Below are positions 1 to 10,218 of a stretch of 64,000 bases of DNA, one piece after another. The stretch is taken from NCBI RefSeq assembly GCF_030348765.1, contig NZ_JAUCEU010000007.1, positions 800,501 through 864,500 on the forward strand. The letters are read 5' to 3'. Each line of letters begins with the position of its first letter. Within the stretch, counting starts at the first letter, position 1. The translations under genes were made by a program, and so were the position numbers. Under the pieces are notes generated by a model. That model ran no database searches, was not told the DNA's origin, and worked only from the letters and a program-made list of their open reading frames with translations. This stretch comes from Neobacillus sp. CF12 (GTDB lineage Bacteria > Bacillota > Bacilli > Bacillales > Cytobacillaceae).

Positions 1-1758
1 AAAATCATTGGTTTCTACGGAAGTAACCTTTCCTTGTGGTTTGATAACAATCTGGTTCCCACTTTTAGATTCATATGGTAGTGTTATTTCATCACCTGTT
101 AAAACAGAAAATAGAGGGCCAAATGCCTTATCGATATCAGCACGATTGATTTCATCTATGATTAGCCAATCATTTTTTGGAGCGTTTGTTTCCTTGTCAT
201 GAACACATTTGAGAAAAATTCCGTCATCAAAGAATAGATTCCCATTCTTATCCGGACGATACCCTCCATTTGTTTCATAGCTTGACCAGTTGGACGCAGC
301 TGTTACCATTGTGGAATTTACACGATACATCTCACAAATCTTACTAGCTAATTTTGATTTACCGGTTCCAGGGGGACCTGTTAAGATAATGTGCTTTCCA
401 TTACGAATAGCTGTTTTCACTTGGTCCAATAAAATATCGATATGATTAAATACCAAACCTTCTGTGAGAGACTCTAAATTAAAATCAATGGACGGGATTT
501 TATCTAATGGTCTTCCTCTTCATACTCCCAAGCTGCGATTAGATTGTACTGCTCCTTCGTTAATTCAAATAGCGTTCCTCGAGCGCCTTGGCGTACAAAA
601 GGACCCTCTTTAAGTACATCATTGTTAACGATTTCTGACCAAGTAATTGGATGAATATCTTCTTTATATTTAATTGTGATTACATCCGTTTCCTCTCCGG
701 GCACCTCTTCGGAATTTTTATGTAATCCCATTACAGCTTCCCCTAGCGGAATTATTTGTCTGGTTGGGGTGGATTCATAAAAGACAATTAGGTCTCCTTT
801 TTTTATTTTTTCAAACGCCTTAGGAGATTGTCTTCGGTTACCATTATCATTATAGGCAGTGAAATGAACGACGCTGCCATCCTTTATTTCTTCTACCTTC
901 CATGTTGCAGGGTCAGAAACAATGATGAAATAATTTAGATTCTTCGTATCTTTTGTCTTTGTCTCTCTCCACACTTCCTGTACAGGCGACCGGTAAAAAT
1001 CTATTCGTTGATTTGGATACTTCTCAGCCAATTTCTCGCGAATCACATATAATTTGTCATCATTATCGTTAATCGAAGGATCCGTAATTAAATCGGAATA
1101 TGCATTTATAATATGTTTCTTATGTCCCCAACTAACGATTCTCTCATAATACTGCGGTAGCATTAAATGGAGGAAAGCATGGATAATCTGAACCTTTTAC
1201 CAACTTGGTTTTGACGAATATCCTCCGCTATCCGCTTTAACTCCCTTGGTCTAGACAAAAATTCATTTCGTTTTTCTACTGGCTGATTTTTAATGAATGC
1301 GCTTATTTTAAATAGAAAGTATAGTTCATAATATTTTGAACGTTAAAATAAGTACCTGCACTCCCTAACCATTCTCTTAAACTAGTAAAAATAGGTAACG
1401 ATTTGTCAAACGTAATTCCCTTCCATGTGGCTATCGTTTCTAATTTATTTATTTACGTTTCATAACTCACGGAAGAAGGATATAAATAATACATAAACAA
1501 CATTTCAATGACAAATTTATAAACACCTATTGATTCTATTTCTAGTTGTTTTTGTAACTTATCATCAAATGTATCCCCAGACTCATCTGGATTCTCGACA
1601 AAAATAGATTTGAACCTGTCCATGTTTTGAACAGTCCACACGGGTTCTCCATCCCATATTAGAGATTTGTTGTTAAGTAGACACTCCTTCTTCCACTTTT
1701 CAGCAGCATCATAAACTACTTTACTATCATTTTTCTTCTCACTATAAAATATTGCCAT
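1..1758 (-). pseudogene. Broken EVE-McrB-like AAA+ ATPase (type IV restriction-like)
   Basis: One ancestral gene can be read through several lesions. It starts at an ATG at 1758 behind AGGTGGAG. An in-frame TAA lies at 1453-1455, a frameshift near 1310, another near 1165 and another near 505-520. The 504-1163 segment is an EVE/PUA-like domain (YFIIVSDPATW, KKGDLIVFYES). Next comes a McrB/MoxR-type AAA domain with Walker A GPPGTGKS and Walker B-type IIDEINRAD, running off the left edge. EVE domains recognise modified bases and McrB-type motors power modified-DNA restriction; that role is inferred for the ancestor. No McrC partner is visible, but it could lie left of the window. Certain that the frame is broken in this sequence; assembly error is the alternative. 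Confidence 0.8.
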
Positions 1759-2211
1759 TCTTGCTCCACCTACTATCAGTTTTGTTGGACACTTTCAATT
1801 AACTATTAATGTTTGTACTCCACTGGGTTTATTCGACAACTTTCCGCATTTCCCTGCAAACAACCTTAAAAATGGTAAGATACCTAAATAAAAGAATAGA
1901 TTATACAAAATGATTTTTAGTGATTTGCTTTAAACATTCTTTATTTAAAATAAAAAAATCTCCTCGACTTTGAGAAGATTTTAGTTAAAAATATTTATCT
2001 AATAATTAGTAATTTGCGATTGTGAATTAACGTTTATAATATATGTCCCGGACTCATAAATCCCTCCATAGAGTCACTGATATTTCTTTTTTATTTTATC
2101 ATATATGATTTGTCACAATAACGGATTAGTAGATACTATAAACTGTAAAAAAGACCAAGCCTAAACAAAGTTTTAAAAAGTTTTAGCAATTTGTTTATGC
2201 ACTAATTTCTT
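1759..2211. other. Intergenic stretch between the EVE-McrB relic and the HNH gene
   Basis: AT-rich, no ORF with coding character seen. It holds one terminator-like hairpin (1956-1981) and nothing else I can name. Confidence 0.5.
1952..1986. terminator. Hairpin terminator
   Basis: Arms AAATCTCCTC and GAGAAGATTT (one mismatch) around a 6-nt loop with A/T runs on both sides. It could serve the HNH gene reading leftward. Confidence 0.5.
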
Positions 2212-2697
2212 TCAATATAGCCTAATTAACTGTTCAAAATCAATATCAATTCCACACCTAGCCAACCTGGGTTTGCGAGATTCTAATAGAGTTCTGAGAA
2301 AAATATTATATTCCTTTTCAATACCATGGTGTAATAATCGGTGACAATTAGGACATAATGCAACAATATTGGCATGAACATCCAAACTAGCTTCAGAAAA
2401 CCGCTCTTGATATTTCATTGGCACTAGATGATGTGCTTCAACATATTGACGACCATATTTCCTAGATGTGAAGGAACGATGAAAACTATCTACTTCGCAT
2501 TTAAAGTCGGCTACTATTATTGCTTCAACAGCAATACTAGCATCACGGGTAAAAGAAGATTTTAAATTGTTAATATTATTTGCTAAACGGGGAGCTTTAA
2601 CTTCATCATCAATTTGAATACTTTCACTTGAATGATTCCTCTCCCTAACCTGTTCATCAATTTCCTCTATATAATCAGTATCTTCTTCTGCATCCAT
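2212..2697 (-). CDS. HNH endonuclease, probably 5'-truncated
   Basis: The C-terminal half carries a classical HNH/McrA-type nuclease core: VEAHHLVPM, then DVHANIVALCPNCHRLLHHG, with the metal/zinc ligands CPNC and the catalytic HH. Ahead of it FKCEVDSFHRSF has only one of the two cysteines usually expected in the first knuckle, so the zinc site may be incomplete. The start has no good Shine-Dalgarno sequence. The open frame just upstream (2766-3044) is in another frame and looks like the lost N-terminus. It lies downstream of and co-directional with the three-helicase cassette, so it could be that system's nuclease, but a gap of more than 300 bases and the truncation argue against it. Likely a decaying restriction nuclease. 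Confidence 0.6.
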   Translation of the reverse strand: MDAEEDTDYIEEIDEQVRERNHSSESIQIDDEVKAPRLANNINNLKSSFTRDASIAVEAIIVADFKCEVDSFHRSFTSRKYGRQYVEAHHLVPMKYQERFSEASLDVHANIVALCPNCHRLLHHGIEKEYNIFLRTLLESRKPRLARCGIDIDFEQLIRLY

Positions 2698-2765
2698 TCG
2701 GGCTAATAAATTATTTTATGCTGAATTATTCTTACTAAATTATTTTTATTTGAATAATCGGAAAT

Positions 2766-3044
2766 TTAATGATTCTCCAAAATCTCTATACCTTGCTGTA
2801 ATGAAATATCTTTAAAGATACCTCTAAATTTGGCTTTATTAGTAACCTCATCTTTTCCCTTTATTCCAAAATAATATAATATATTTGCAGACTTTCTTCC
2901 TTTGGTAGTTCCATCTAATTTATTCAAAATTCCTTTATCTAAAGATCTCTGGTCCTTATCAAAAAACAAATGGTGATATATAATTTCTTCAACTTTTCTA
3001 GGACCAAATTGTTTAATTTCCCTATTACGACCAGCAATTTTCTT
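2766..3044 (-). pseudogene. Possible N-terminal remnant of the adjacent HNH gene
   Basis: About 93 codons are open from 3044 to the stop at 2766, with no ATG and no ribosome site. The peptide (FGPRKVEEIIYHHLFFDKD at its start) looks like soluble protein but I recognise no domain. It is offset by a frameshift relative to the HNH frame that follows. I read it as the detached 5' part of a once longer HNH restriction protein, with moderate doubt. Confidence 0.35.
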
Positions 3045-3279
3045 CTAATAACGGAAATTTAAAAATAATAATCTCTTCTCGAACAAGCACTAATACCAAT
3101 TCCCTTTCATTTTCAAATACTATTCTTAAAAATGAGAATTTAATTTGTTTAGAATCAATGTAAATAAATAAGGATTTAGCCTTGAAACATTACTATTCAT
3201 CTGATGTTTGCAAACCATCCTACCAAGTTAGCTATTCTTCTCTTTACCAGTATGCAAAAATCCTAATTAAAATCGCAGC

Positions 3280-4947
3280 TCACTTGGGTAGTTTTGTTAT
3301 ATAATCTTTCAGATTAAAATCATGAACAAAAGGAGAAATGACCTCTTCCGCATTGTTTCGATATGGATAAAATAAATAGACCTCTTGCTTGGCTCTTGTC
3401 AGACTAACGTAAAGAATCCGTTTTTCCTTATCTTGCAACGTCTTCAAATCCTCGGCAATATCCTGTTTAATATGCTGCCGCCGTTTGTATAAGGCTTCTA
3501 TCTCATCGATATGCGGATATGTCTTATTATTAAAATTAACAATGAACACAAAGTCAAACTCAAGTCCTTTTGTTTCTTTTGCTTCTAATAGAAAGACTTT
3601 TGGTCCTGAATGAGATCCAGTGCCCGTATAGCTGGTCTGACGGTTGACCCTAAAACCTCGGCCTAAGTACGTATGTACATTAATGGTTTCCTGCTCTTTA
3701 TTAAAGCGGTGGATGATAACAAACGTCCCGTCGGGATGCTCTGCATACCTCTGTTGAATGATTTTAATGATCTCGTCAAGCATTTTTTCAACGCTTTTGA
3801 AACCTCTAATCATCGGGGACTGACCTTGTCTTGGAAAATATTTTTCATTGTCATATTTTGAATCTTCCGCAGTCCGTTCAAATTGCAACGAATTGGCCAA
3901 TTTCATAATCTGAAAAGTAGAACGGTGATTTGTTTTTAGGATTACACTGCTTCCTTGTACGTTAATTCCTAGTGATCGATATGAGAATGGGCTCGCTTTA
4001 AAGATACGCTGTCTTTCATCTCCGCTCAGTGTCATCGTTCCTTTATTTAAAAATACGAGTACCTTTAATTGCATGGGCTGCAAATCCTGCATTTCATCGA
4101 CAAAGATATGGTCATATTTTGCTGTCCCGATAATTCGATGGAAATTCTCAATTAATAAAAGGGCATAATCCTCACGGTCAATCCGATTATAAAAATTCTG
4201 TTCCTGTAGTTTACGATATTCTTCATACAAACGATAAATCGTTTCCCTTTGTCTTTTCGAAATGTTTGGGAGTTTCCCCCTGCCTACCCTCTCACACTCA
4301 AGATAATCTTCCTTTGATATAAATCCATTCCCTTTCATCCAGGAAAATTCCTCAAATAAGAAATTTGTGTTTTGTGTTTTTTTTATCGTGGAAATGGGAG
4401 GGTAGTCCTTAAACTCCTCGCTATCCAATTTCAAAATAAGAAGAAACATTTTGGCCAAAATATTATCTTCCTCCCGGCTCAGCTTCTTATGGGAGGTGAT
4501 AAACTTCGGTAATTTCACACCAATTGACCTCAACTGGTAATGGGCCAATTCATGAAAAGTGAAGAAATGCACGGTATGTTCCTGCTGTAGAAGTTCTTGA
4601 TAATACTCCGACTCTTTGAATCGTTTCTCCGCATCCCTGACCAACTCATGATTAAATGACACAAATAAGAATCTCTTATTAAATTCCTCGGCCATTTTTT
4701 GCATCATCCGGGCCAGCAGGGTGATACTTTTACCGCTGCCCGCCACCCCTTTTATCATTAAATCGGTTGAACTATTTTTCGCTACGACAGACTGTTCGTT
4801 GCTTAGTTCTATATTTTTTAAAAACCTAGACGTTTTCTCAGCAAGATTATCTTCTTCAGTGAAACCTGTCCAGGCACGCTGAAGAAGTTGAAATGCTTGT
4901 TCTGACTTTTTATAATGCTGTTCCAGTTCCGGCTTCATCACGGTCAT
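3280..4947 (-). CDS. UvrD/Rep-family SF1 helicase, third gene of the AddAB-like cassette
   Basis: A superfamily 1 DNA helicase of about 555 residues. Visible motifs in order: GVAGSGKS (Walker A, about residues 67-74), FVDEMQDLQ (motif II, with M in the DExQ-type box), GDERQRIF (motif III), KTNHRST (motif IV), ETKGLEFDFVF (motif V) and YVSLTRAKQEVYLF (motif VI). It is shorter than PcrA/UvrD (about 730). Several starts are possible; ATG 4947 follows AAAGGG and overlaps the upstream AddB-like stop by about 38 nt, implying translational coupling. Base composition and codon use look like its neighbours. The helicase assignment is firm; the role, inferred from context, is a partner motor in a DNA-processing or defence complex. 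Confidence 0.85.
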   Translation of the reverse strand: MTVMKPELEQHYKKSEQAFQLLQRAWTGFTEEDNLAEKTSRFLKNIELSNEQSVVAKNSSTDLMIKGVAGSGKSITLLARMMQKMAEEFNKRFLFVSFNHELVRDAEKRFKESEYYQELLQQEHTVHFFTFHELAHYQLRSIGVKLPKFITSHKKLSREEDNILAKMFLLILKLDSEEFKDYPPISTIKKTQNTNFLFEEFSWMKGNGFISKEDYLECERVGRGKLPNISKRQRETIYRLYEEYRKLQEQNFYNRIDREDYALLLIENFHRIIGTAKYDHIFVDEMQDLQPMQLKVLVFLNKGTMTLSGDERQRIFKASPFSYRSLGINVQGSSVILKTNHRSTFQIMKLANSLQFERTAEDSKYDNEKYFPRQGQSPMIRGFKSVEKMLDEIIKIIQQRYAEHPDGTFVIIHRFNKEQETINVHTYLGRGFRVNRQTSYTGTGSHSGPKVFLLEAKETKGLEFDFVFIVNFNNKTYPHIDEIEALYKRRQHIKQDIAEDLKTLQDKEKRILYVSLTRAKQEVYLFYPYRNNAEEVISPFVHDFNLKDYITKLPK

Positions 4948-7525
4948 CAAACCCTTTCCCTTTTATATCAACTGGATAATATGCATCCTCGCAATAAGCG
5001 TTATGCGGACAGAGCTTACAAAAAACCGAAGGGGTTGCTTTTAATAAAGGAATATTGCTGTCAGCAACCGAGGTGAGCAGTTCTCTTCTCCTCGTCCTTT
5101 TCATCATATCAAACGAACGTTTCCATTGTTCACTTTCAAAAGCTCCCCGGTGACTAAGAAATTGAAAGTATGTACTACTTAACGGATATATAATATCGTC
5201 ATACTCCGTTTGTCTACGCAAGCCAAATCGAAGAGTGGACTCAATCAGATAGGGTTTTAAATTATTATCCACAAGAGCACGCAGACGGATTTTGCTCATG
5301 AACGGGAAGAGGTTTAGTAATAAATCGATGATTTCTTCCTTGCCCGTCCCAATCGCACCGTATATTTTCACCAGATTGCCGATTAAGAATTGAGTATGAA
5401 AGGATGAAGAGTAGGTTGAAAACAAATCAGAAACAGTACTATAATAGAATCTCCTCGGGCATAACCGCATCTCCACGAATTCTTCTTTTGGTAAAGCCTC
5501 CAAAGCCCGTATGGTTTCCTCCATTTCTGATTCTACCAGCAAGTTGGGTTCGTATTCATACGGATTTATTTGAAGTACATTGCTCCGATTTAGTTTCAAA
5601 AGATCAATGTAGATAGATTTATCAAGATTTTCCTCATAATTGAAATTACGAATCCACGAAAAAGTGACAAGACCTTGATAACTTACCGCTAAATAAAACA
5701 AATACTTTGAAAAGGAAAGCCGGTGCTTTTCCCGGAATAAGTACATATTGGCTGCAGGATCATCCAATTTCGACAGCAGTTCCTTTGAAATCGGCCACGG
5801 CATTGGTGCAGAGGCGACAGGAAAATGGCGCTCATCCATTCCGCAAAAATGAAGCGGAGACTGATTTTTCAAATAGACCAGTCCGTCCACTTTTTCAAAG
5901 CGATGGATTTTAAAATCAATCAATGCTGGATTTTCTTCATCCATTTCAATCTCATTTTTGTCCAGGCCATTCTTCAAAAACACAACGATGCTATCCGCAA
6001 GATCGGAAATATGGTAGTCAGCCTGGTCATCAACAGGATTGGTCAACGAATCCTTCAACCGCTCCACCAGCGTATTTTCTTCCTCACTTAAACGTTCACG
6101 ATGTAAATGAGCTTCTTTCAGCAATTGGTCGATTTTTTCAAAATGCTCTTTGATTGTCATTCGTTCCTGCTTCACATTCAACAGCCATCTGGCATCCTTA
6201 ATTAGCTTTTTGAAATGAACGCGGATTCTTTTCAAATCTCTTAACGGGACCGAAAAGAAGGAAAATCGTAAACCTGGACTAACCCGGACAGCCTTAAAAT
6301 GATCTTCTCTGGAAAGATTGTATTTTTTTAGAGAATTTGAGACGGAAAGCTTTGACAGCATGAGTTTATTCAGCCGGTCATACCACTCAAGATCAGTCCG
6401 GCAATCCACGAAATAAGGGAGAATTTTATCCAATTGATGGGTCAGTTCTCTTCCGTTCCCTTCTTCGTCCTCGAGCCAGCCCGAAGCAAAGCATTCCTTG
6501 ATAATTCTTTCGGTCAAGACATATTCACCCTCATCTTCTTTCCAAATGGAGTGAAGATGTAATAAATATTGTCCTAACGGATAGGAAAGAAAGTGACGTT
6601 CCTCCACGTACGCTTCCGGATAAAAATCCCGGAGACGCGTGTTTAATTCTTCATCATTTGGCGAAAGATAAACGGTGTTGTCCTTGATATCTTTCACAAA
6701 ATCAATCACATAATGATATGGGATTTCTTCCATTTCCATCTTCATTTGCCCTTTATTCTTTCCTTCAAGGAGATTGGCAAACACTTTCCCCGGTATCTCT
6801 TCATCATCCCTGGTGATGGTCCAGTTTTCACGGTCTGTCCACCCGTGCATGGTGGAGAAATTTTCCTCGAGGAAGCCAAACAGGCTTGGATTTTCCCCGT
6901 CATAAAGATTCAAGAACACTAAATGAACGCCAAGCTCCTTCCATCGGGAAAAAATAAAATGCTGTACCGGAGTAATGAAGTAAAATCCGTGTAAGATGAC
7001 GACAGACTTATCCCGGTTCGGGTGCACTTCATCTAGTATCCGATTCACATTTTCGAATGATTGTAAATTGCTTTTGGAAATTCCAAGGAAAAATGAAAAC
7101 TCGGGAAGCATTTCGGCCCATAAATCACAAAACAATCTTTCCTCTTCTGTTTGGCAATGTGGACGTATCATCTCGGGTGTTAAAAAAATCTCAGATAAAT
7201 TCCTCATCGTGATCAGGATATTTAATTTATTTCGCTTAAACGACAGCAAAACATCAGGGTTTGCCCATGTAAAATGGCGCAGCTTGTCAGACAGGCTGGC
7301 ATATTGCCGGAATCTGACCCGCGGGGTATTCCAGCCTGGATAAAATTTATCGACAATCTCCCTTGTAGCTGTAATATGGGGAAATACGTCCGACAGGGAT
7401 TTAAGCCCTGCTGCCAAACTAGTTGTGGCGCATAAATGCAAAGACGAGCGATACTGCAGAACCTGCTCCATCGTATGAAAGGAATACGGATTGTTATAGG
7501 TGATGACACTGACTTTTTGATTCAT
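4910..7525 (-). CDS. AddB-like iron-sulfur protein without nuclease motifs
   Basis: An 871-residue AddB/RecC-like protein. Supporting marks: an inactive-helicase-type body, the segment FCGMDERHFP resembling the AddB/RecC 'GxxxxxFP' region, and a C-terminal cysteine set C-PRRFYY ... C-x2-C-x5-C (CKLCPHNAYC), which has the spacing of the AddB Fe-S 'staple'. In B. subtilis AddB about 320 residues lie between the first cysteine and the triplet and contain the RecB-type PD-(D/E)XK site; here only 146 lie between and no DxxD...QxxxY-type nuclease motif is visible. No Walker A motif is present. The start at 7525 lies 3 nt after the AddA-like stop, behind GGGGAG. It probably forms a heterodimer with that protein. 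Family assignment is by pattern, not by search. Confidence 0.7.
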   Translation of the reverse strand: MNQKVSVITYNNPYSFHTMEQVLQYRSSLHLCATTSLAAGLKSLSDVFPHITATREIVDKFYPGWNTPRVRFRQYASLSDKLRHFTWANPDVLLSFKRNKLNILITMRNLSEIFLTPEMIRPHCQTEEERLFCDLWAEMLPEFSFFLGISKSNLQSFENVNRILDEVHPNRDKSVVILHGFYFITPVQHFIFSRWKELGVHLVFLNLYDGENPSLFGFLEENFSTMHGWTDRENWTITRDDEEIPGKVFANLLEGKNKGQMKMEMEEIPYHYVIDFVKDIKDNTVYLSPNDEELNTRLRDFYPEAYVEERHFLSYPLGQYLLHLHSIWKEDEGEYVLTERIIKECFASGWLEDEEGNGRELTHQLDKILPYFVDCRTDLEWYDRLNKLMLSKLSVSNSLKKYNLSREDHFKAVRVSPGLRFSFFSVPLRDLKRIRVHFKKLIKDARWLLNVKQERMTIKEHFEKIDQLLKEAHLHRERLSEEENTLVERLKDSLTNPVDDQADYHISDLADSIVVFLKNGLDKNEIEMDEENPALIDFKIHRFEKVDGLVYLKNQSPLHFCGMDERHFPVASAPMPWPISKELLSKLDDPAANMYLFREKHRLSFSKYLFYLAVSYQGLVTFSWIRNFNYEENLDKSIYIDLLKLNRSNVLQINPYEYEPNLLVESEMEETIRALEALPKEEFVEMRLCPRRFYYSTVSDLFSTYSSSFHTQFLIGNLVKIYGAIGTGKEEIIDLLLNLFPFMSKIRLRALVDNNLKPYLIESTLRFGLRRQTEYDDIIYPLSSTYFQFLSHRGAFESEQWKRSFDMMKRTRRRELLTSVADSNIPLLKATPSVFCKLCPHNAYCEDAYYPVDIKGKGFDDRDEAGTGTAL

Positions 7526-7528
7526 AGG

Positions 7529-10039
7529 TTACTCTCCCCTTTCCGCTGAAAGAAGTCTTGACCATGTCCAATTATAATGATCATTCTTACGATTCCGATG
7601 GATAATCAGCTGCTGTTTTGCCCTGGTCATCGCCACATAAAGCAATCTGGTTTCCTCCTGGATTGCCTCGAGATTCTCGTGTTTATACAGTTCATCGTAG
7701 AAATCATTGCTTTTCATGCCGGCATTCTGCTTTTGAATCAACCATCCTACTTTTGTTTTTTCCTTATTGAAAATAATCTTGCTGAAAGGCGGTGTAAAGA
7801 TTCTTTCTGTAAAAGGAATCAGGACGGTGTAGTATTCGAGACCTTTTGAGCGATGGACAGTGGTGATATGGACATAATCCAGCACATCCTCGACATCATG
7901 AATAACTTCCTCTTCATCCCGATTGGTGGCGATGTTTACCTGCAACCATTTTTCGATTTGAGCCAATGAAACGAATTCCTCTGAAAAAGATTGATGCATC
8001 TTTTCGAATAATTTCCCCATATTTAAGTCATACTGCTGGGCATAAAGGGATGCCTCCTGCTGCAATTGCTCATCTGTATTGTCTCCCTGCGATTCTTTCA
8101 GATCATCTAATCTCCTTGAATAAATCCACTGTGCAGGTTTTCTTTGCTCCAAGATTCTCCGAAGTACCGACAACACCGGTAGCACCTTTAATTGTTTTTG
8201 ATACTTTTCAAAATCAAAGCTGGATTGACTTTTAATCACTTCCAATTTTTCTAGGGAATACCCTTTTTTAGAGATTAGTCCGTAAAGGGTGAAAGGCGCC
8301 TTTCCATAAGGTCCATAAACAAGATTTGAAACAAACCTGGCGTCATTTGGATATAAGAGTCCTAAAATAAGTGAATGAAAGTCCCTCACCGGTTTGGAAC
8401 GATAAAAGCCACCTCCAACTTCTAATTTTGTTAACAAGTCTGCCTCCTTGCACCAAGCTTGTATCATCCTCGCCTCATCGATTGTCCGGGTTAAAACAGC
8501 GAATTTTTCCTTCTCGCCGGATTGCTCCTTTTTACTGTTCATTCCTTTTACCCGATTAAAAGCCTCACGAATTTCAGGCATGATAGAACGTTTCATTTGT
8601 TCTTTCTGTTCTTCTTTTTTATTGTCAATCGTGAGAGGGTCATCCAAGTCACTTTCAAACATCCCCACTAATTTATCCGAATTCTTCTCCACAGTTTGAT
8701 AGGTCAGATACTTCTTTTGCCCCCACCAAGAAAAATAAGGATTCATCCTTTCCAGCAGCGTTTTTCCTGTTCGATAGTTTTTCTGCAGGTAATAATCCTG
8801 ATCATTAATCCCTACATTCCGTTGTTTTAACAACTCCTTGATTTCTTCAAATGCCGTGTGATTCGCACCACGGAAGCGATAAATCGACTGTTTGATATCT
8901 CCAACAACAAAAAGTTTCGACGAAAATGCTTCCTGGATGGTGACAAATAACCGAATCTGGATATCATCACTATCCTGGAACTCATCAACAAACAGGTAAG
9001 AGATTTTTGAAGATACGTTTTTAAAGGCATCTTTGCCGTATTGCTCTTGGATATGGTCCATTTCCCTAGATAAATCACTTAAGGATAAGCTATTTTCCGT
9101 GACCTTTGCCTGGGTAAACCTTTTCTCGACATTTTTAATGACGGTCTTTAGCAATTCATTCATTTTCTCATGACCCTCTGCTGCAGGACCAAAATTGGCA
9201 TTCAAAATCTCATTCGAAGTAAAGCCTTTTTGTTCAAATTTCTCCCAAAAATCATAGATGACATCGATTAGTTCATACATCTTTAATGGAGAAAGGATGG
9301 ATTCAATATTTCCTTGAGCAGATTCTAACTCTGATTGAAAATAGGTATCTAATTCTTCCTCTATCCAACTTCGCTTCTCCATGGTAAAACTCCTTAGCCG
9401 AACATTTAAACCATATCCACGCAGAGAACCAATTTCCCTTAATAAACTTTTTGCGAAGGAATGAATTGTTTGAATTCGCATATTATTAAGCTTTTCAATC
9501 CATTGAATATACTCCTTTACCCCTGTCACATTGAATCGAGCGAACAGTTCCCCCCGAAGCTTCTTGTACATATTCCGGGCCGCTTCACGTGTAAACGTAA
9601 TCATGGCAATTTCTGCAGGATCAAGCTTTCCTTTAATAAGTAGATATAATATTCGATCAATCATGACCGTTGTTTTCCCCGTTCCGGCACCTGCTTTGAC
9701 CATGATATTTTCGTTTAAGGGAGCATGCTCAATTTTATACTGATGAAAATTGAATTGATGGTAACGTAAAGCGATTTCTTCCACCTGTTCCAAATTATCT
9801 CCATCGAACACTTCAATTTTTTTATGTATCTCTAGTTCTTCATTTACAAAAATTTGAAGGAGTTTTGCTTTTTGATATTCCTTCATCTGAAACTCTGCTG
9901 TTTCCCTCACACTTTCACTATTTGTGAACAATACGATTTTCACGCCTGTATTCATATAGGAGCATAATGTATGCACTTCATATTGTATTTCCGAAACATC
10001 AGCGAATAGTGCTAAAGAGTACTCCGGTGCAGTTCCCAT
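7529..10039 (-). CDS. AddA-like UvrD helicase lacking the C-terminal nuclease
   Basis: A superfamily 1A helicase of 836 residues: AGAGTGKTT (about 116-124), ITFTREAARNM (Ia), FVDEFQDSD (II), VGDIKQSIYRFRG (III), NYRTGK (IV), TVHRSKGLEYYTV (V) and LYVAMTRAKQQL (VI). The QSIYRFRGA signature is AddA/RecB-like. AddA is about 1230 residues and ends in a RecB-type nuclease; this protein stops just after motif VI, so that domain is absent. The first about 90 residues match nothing I know. The start was moved to ATG 10039 because GAGGAGG lies 6 nt before it. It is the first gene of an operon with the AddB-like and UvrD-like genes. Inferred role: motor of a nuclease-free AddAB-like complex. Confidence 0.85.
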   Translation of the reverse strand: MGTAPEYSLALFADVSEIQYEVHTLCSYMNTGVKIVLFTNSESVRETAEFQMKEYQKAKLLQIFVNEELEIHKKIEVFDGDNLEQVEEIALRYHQFNFHQYKIEHAPLNENIMVKAGAGTGKTTVMIDRILYLLIKGKLDPAEIAMITFTREAARNMYKKLRGELFARFNVTGVKEYIQWIEKLNNMRIQTIHSFAKSLLREIGSLRGYGLNVRLRSFTMEKRSWIEEELDTYFQSELESAQGNIESILSPLKMYELIDVIYDFWEKFEQKGFTSNEILNANFGPAAEGHEKMNELLKTVIKNVEKRFTQAKVTENSLSLSDLSREMDHIQEQYGKDAFKNVSSKISYLFVDEFQDSDDIQIRLFVTIQEAFSSKLFVVGDIKQSIYRFRGANHTAFEEIKELLKQRNVGINDQDYYLQKNYRTGKTLLERMNPYFSWWGQKKYLTYQTVEKNSDKLVGMFESDLDDPLTIDNKKEEQKEQMKRSIMPEIREAFNRVKGMNSKKEQSGEKEKFAVLTRTIDEARMIQAWCKEADLLTKLEVGGGFYRSKPVRDFHSLILGLLYPNDARFVSNLVYGPYGKAPFTLYGLISKKGYSLEKLEVIKSQSSFDFEKYQKQLKVLPVLSVLRRILEQRKPAQWIYSRRLDDLKESQGDNTDEQLQQEASLYAQQYDLNMGKLFEKMHQSFSEEFVSLAQIEKWLQVNIATNRDEEEVIHDVEDVLDYVHITTVHRSKGLEYYTVLIPFTERIFTPPFSKIIFNKEKTKVGWLIQKQNAGMKSNDFYDELYKHENLEAIQEETRLLYVAMTRAKQQLIIHRNRKNDHYNWTWSRLLSAERGE

Positions 10040-10218
10040 GTAAAACCTCCTCAATCCCATCTGGTTGAACTCTTCCTATTTCAATATTATGTCAATTAAC
10101 AATATTAAACAAACATTCAATCCCACAAACCTCTACTCTTTTTCATTTCCACCTATCTTAATAATACCAACTTAAAAACGGTTTCTGAAAATTAACAGAC
10201 ACCGATTATCAAACAATG

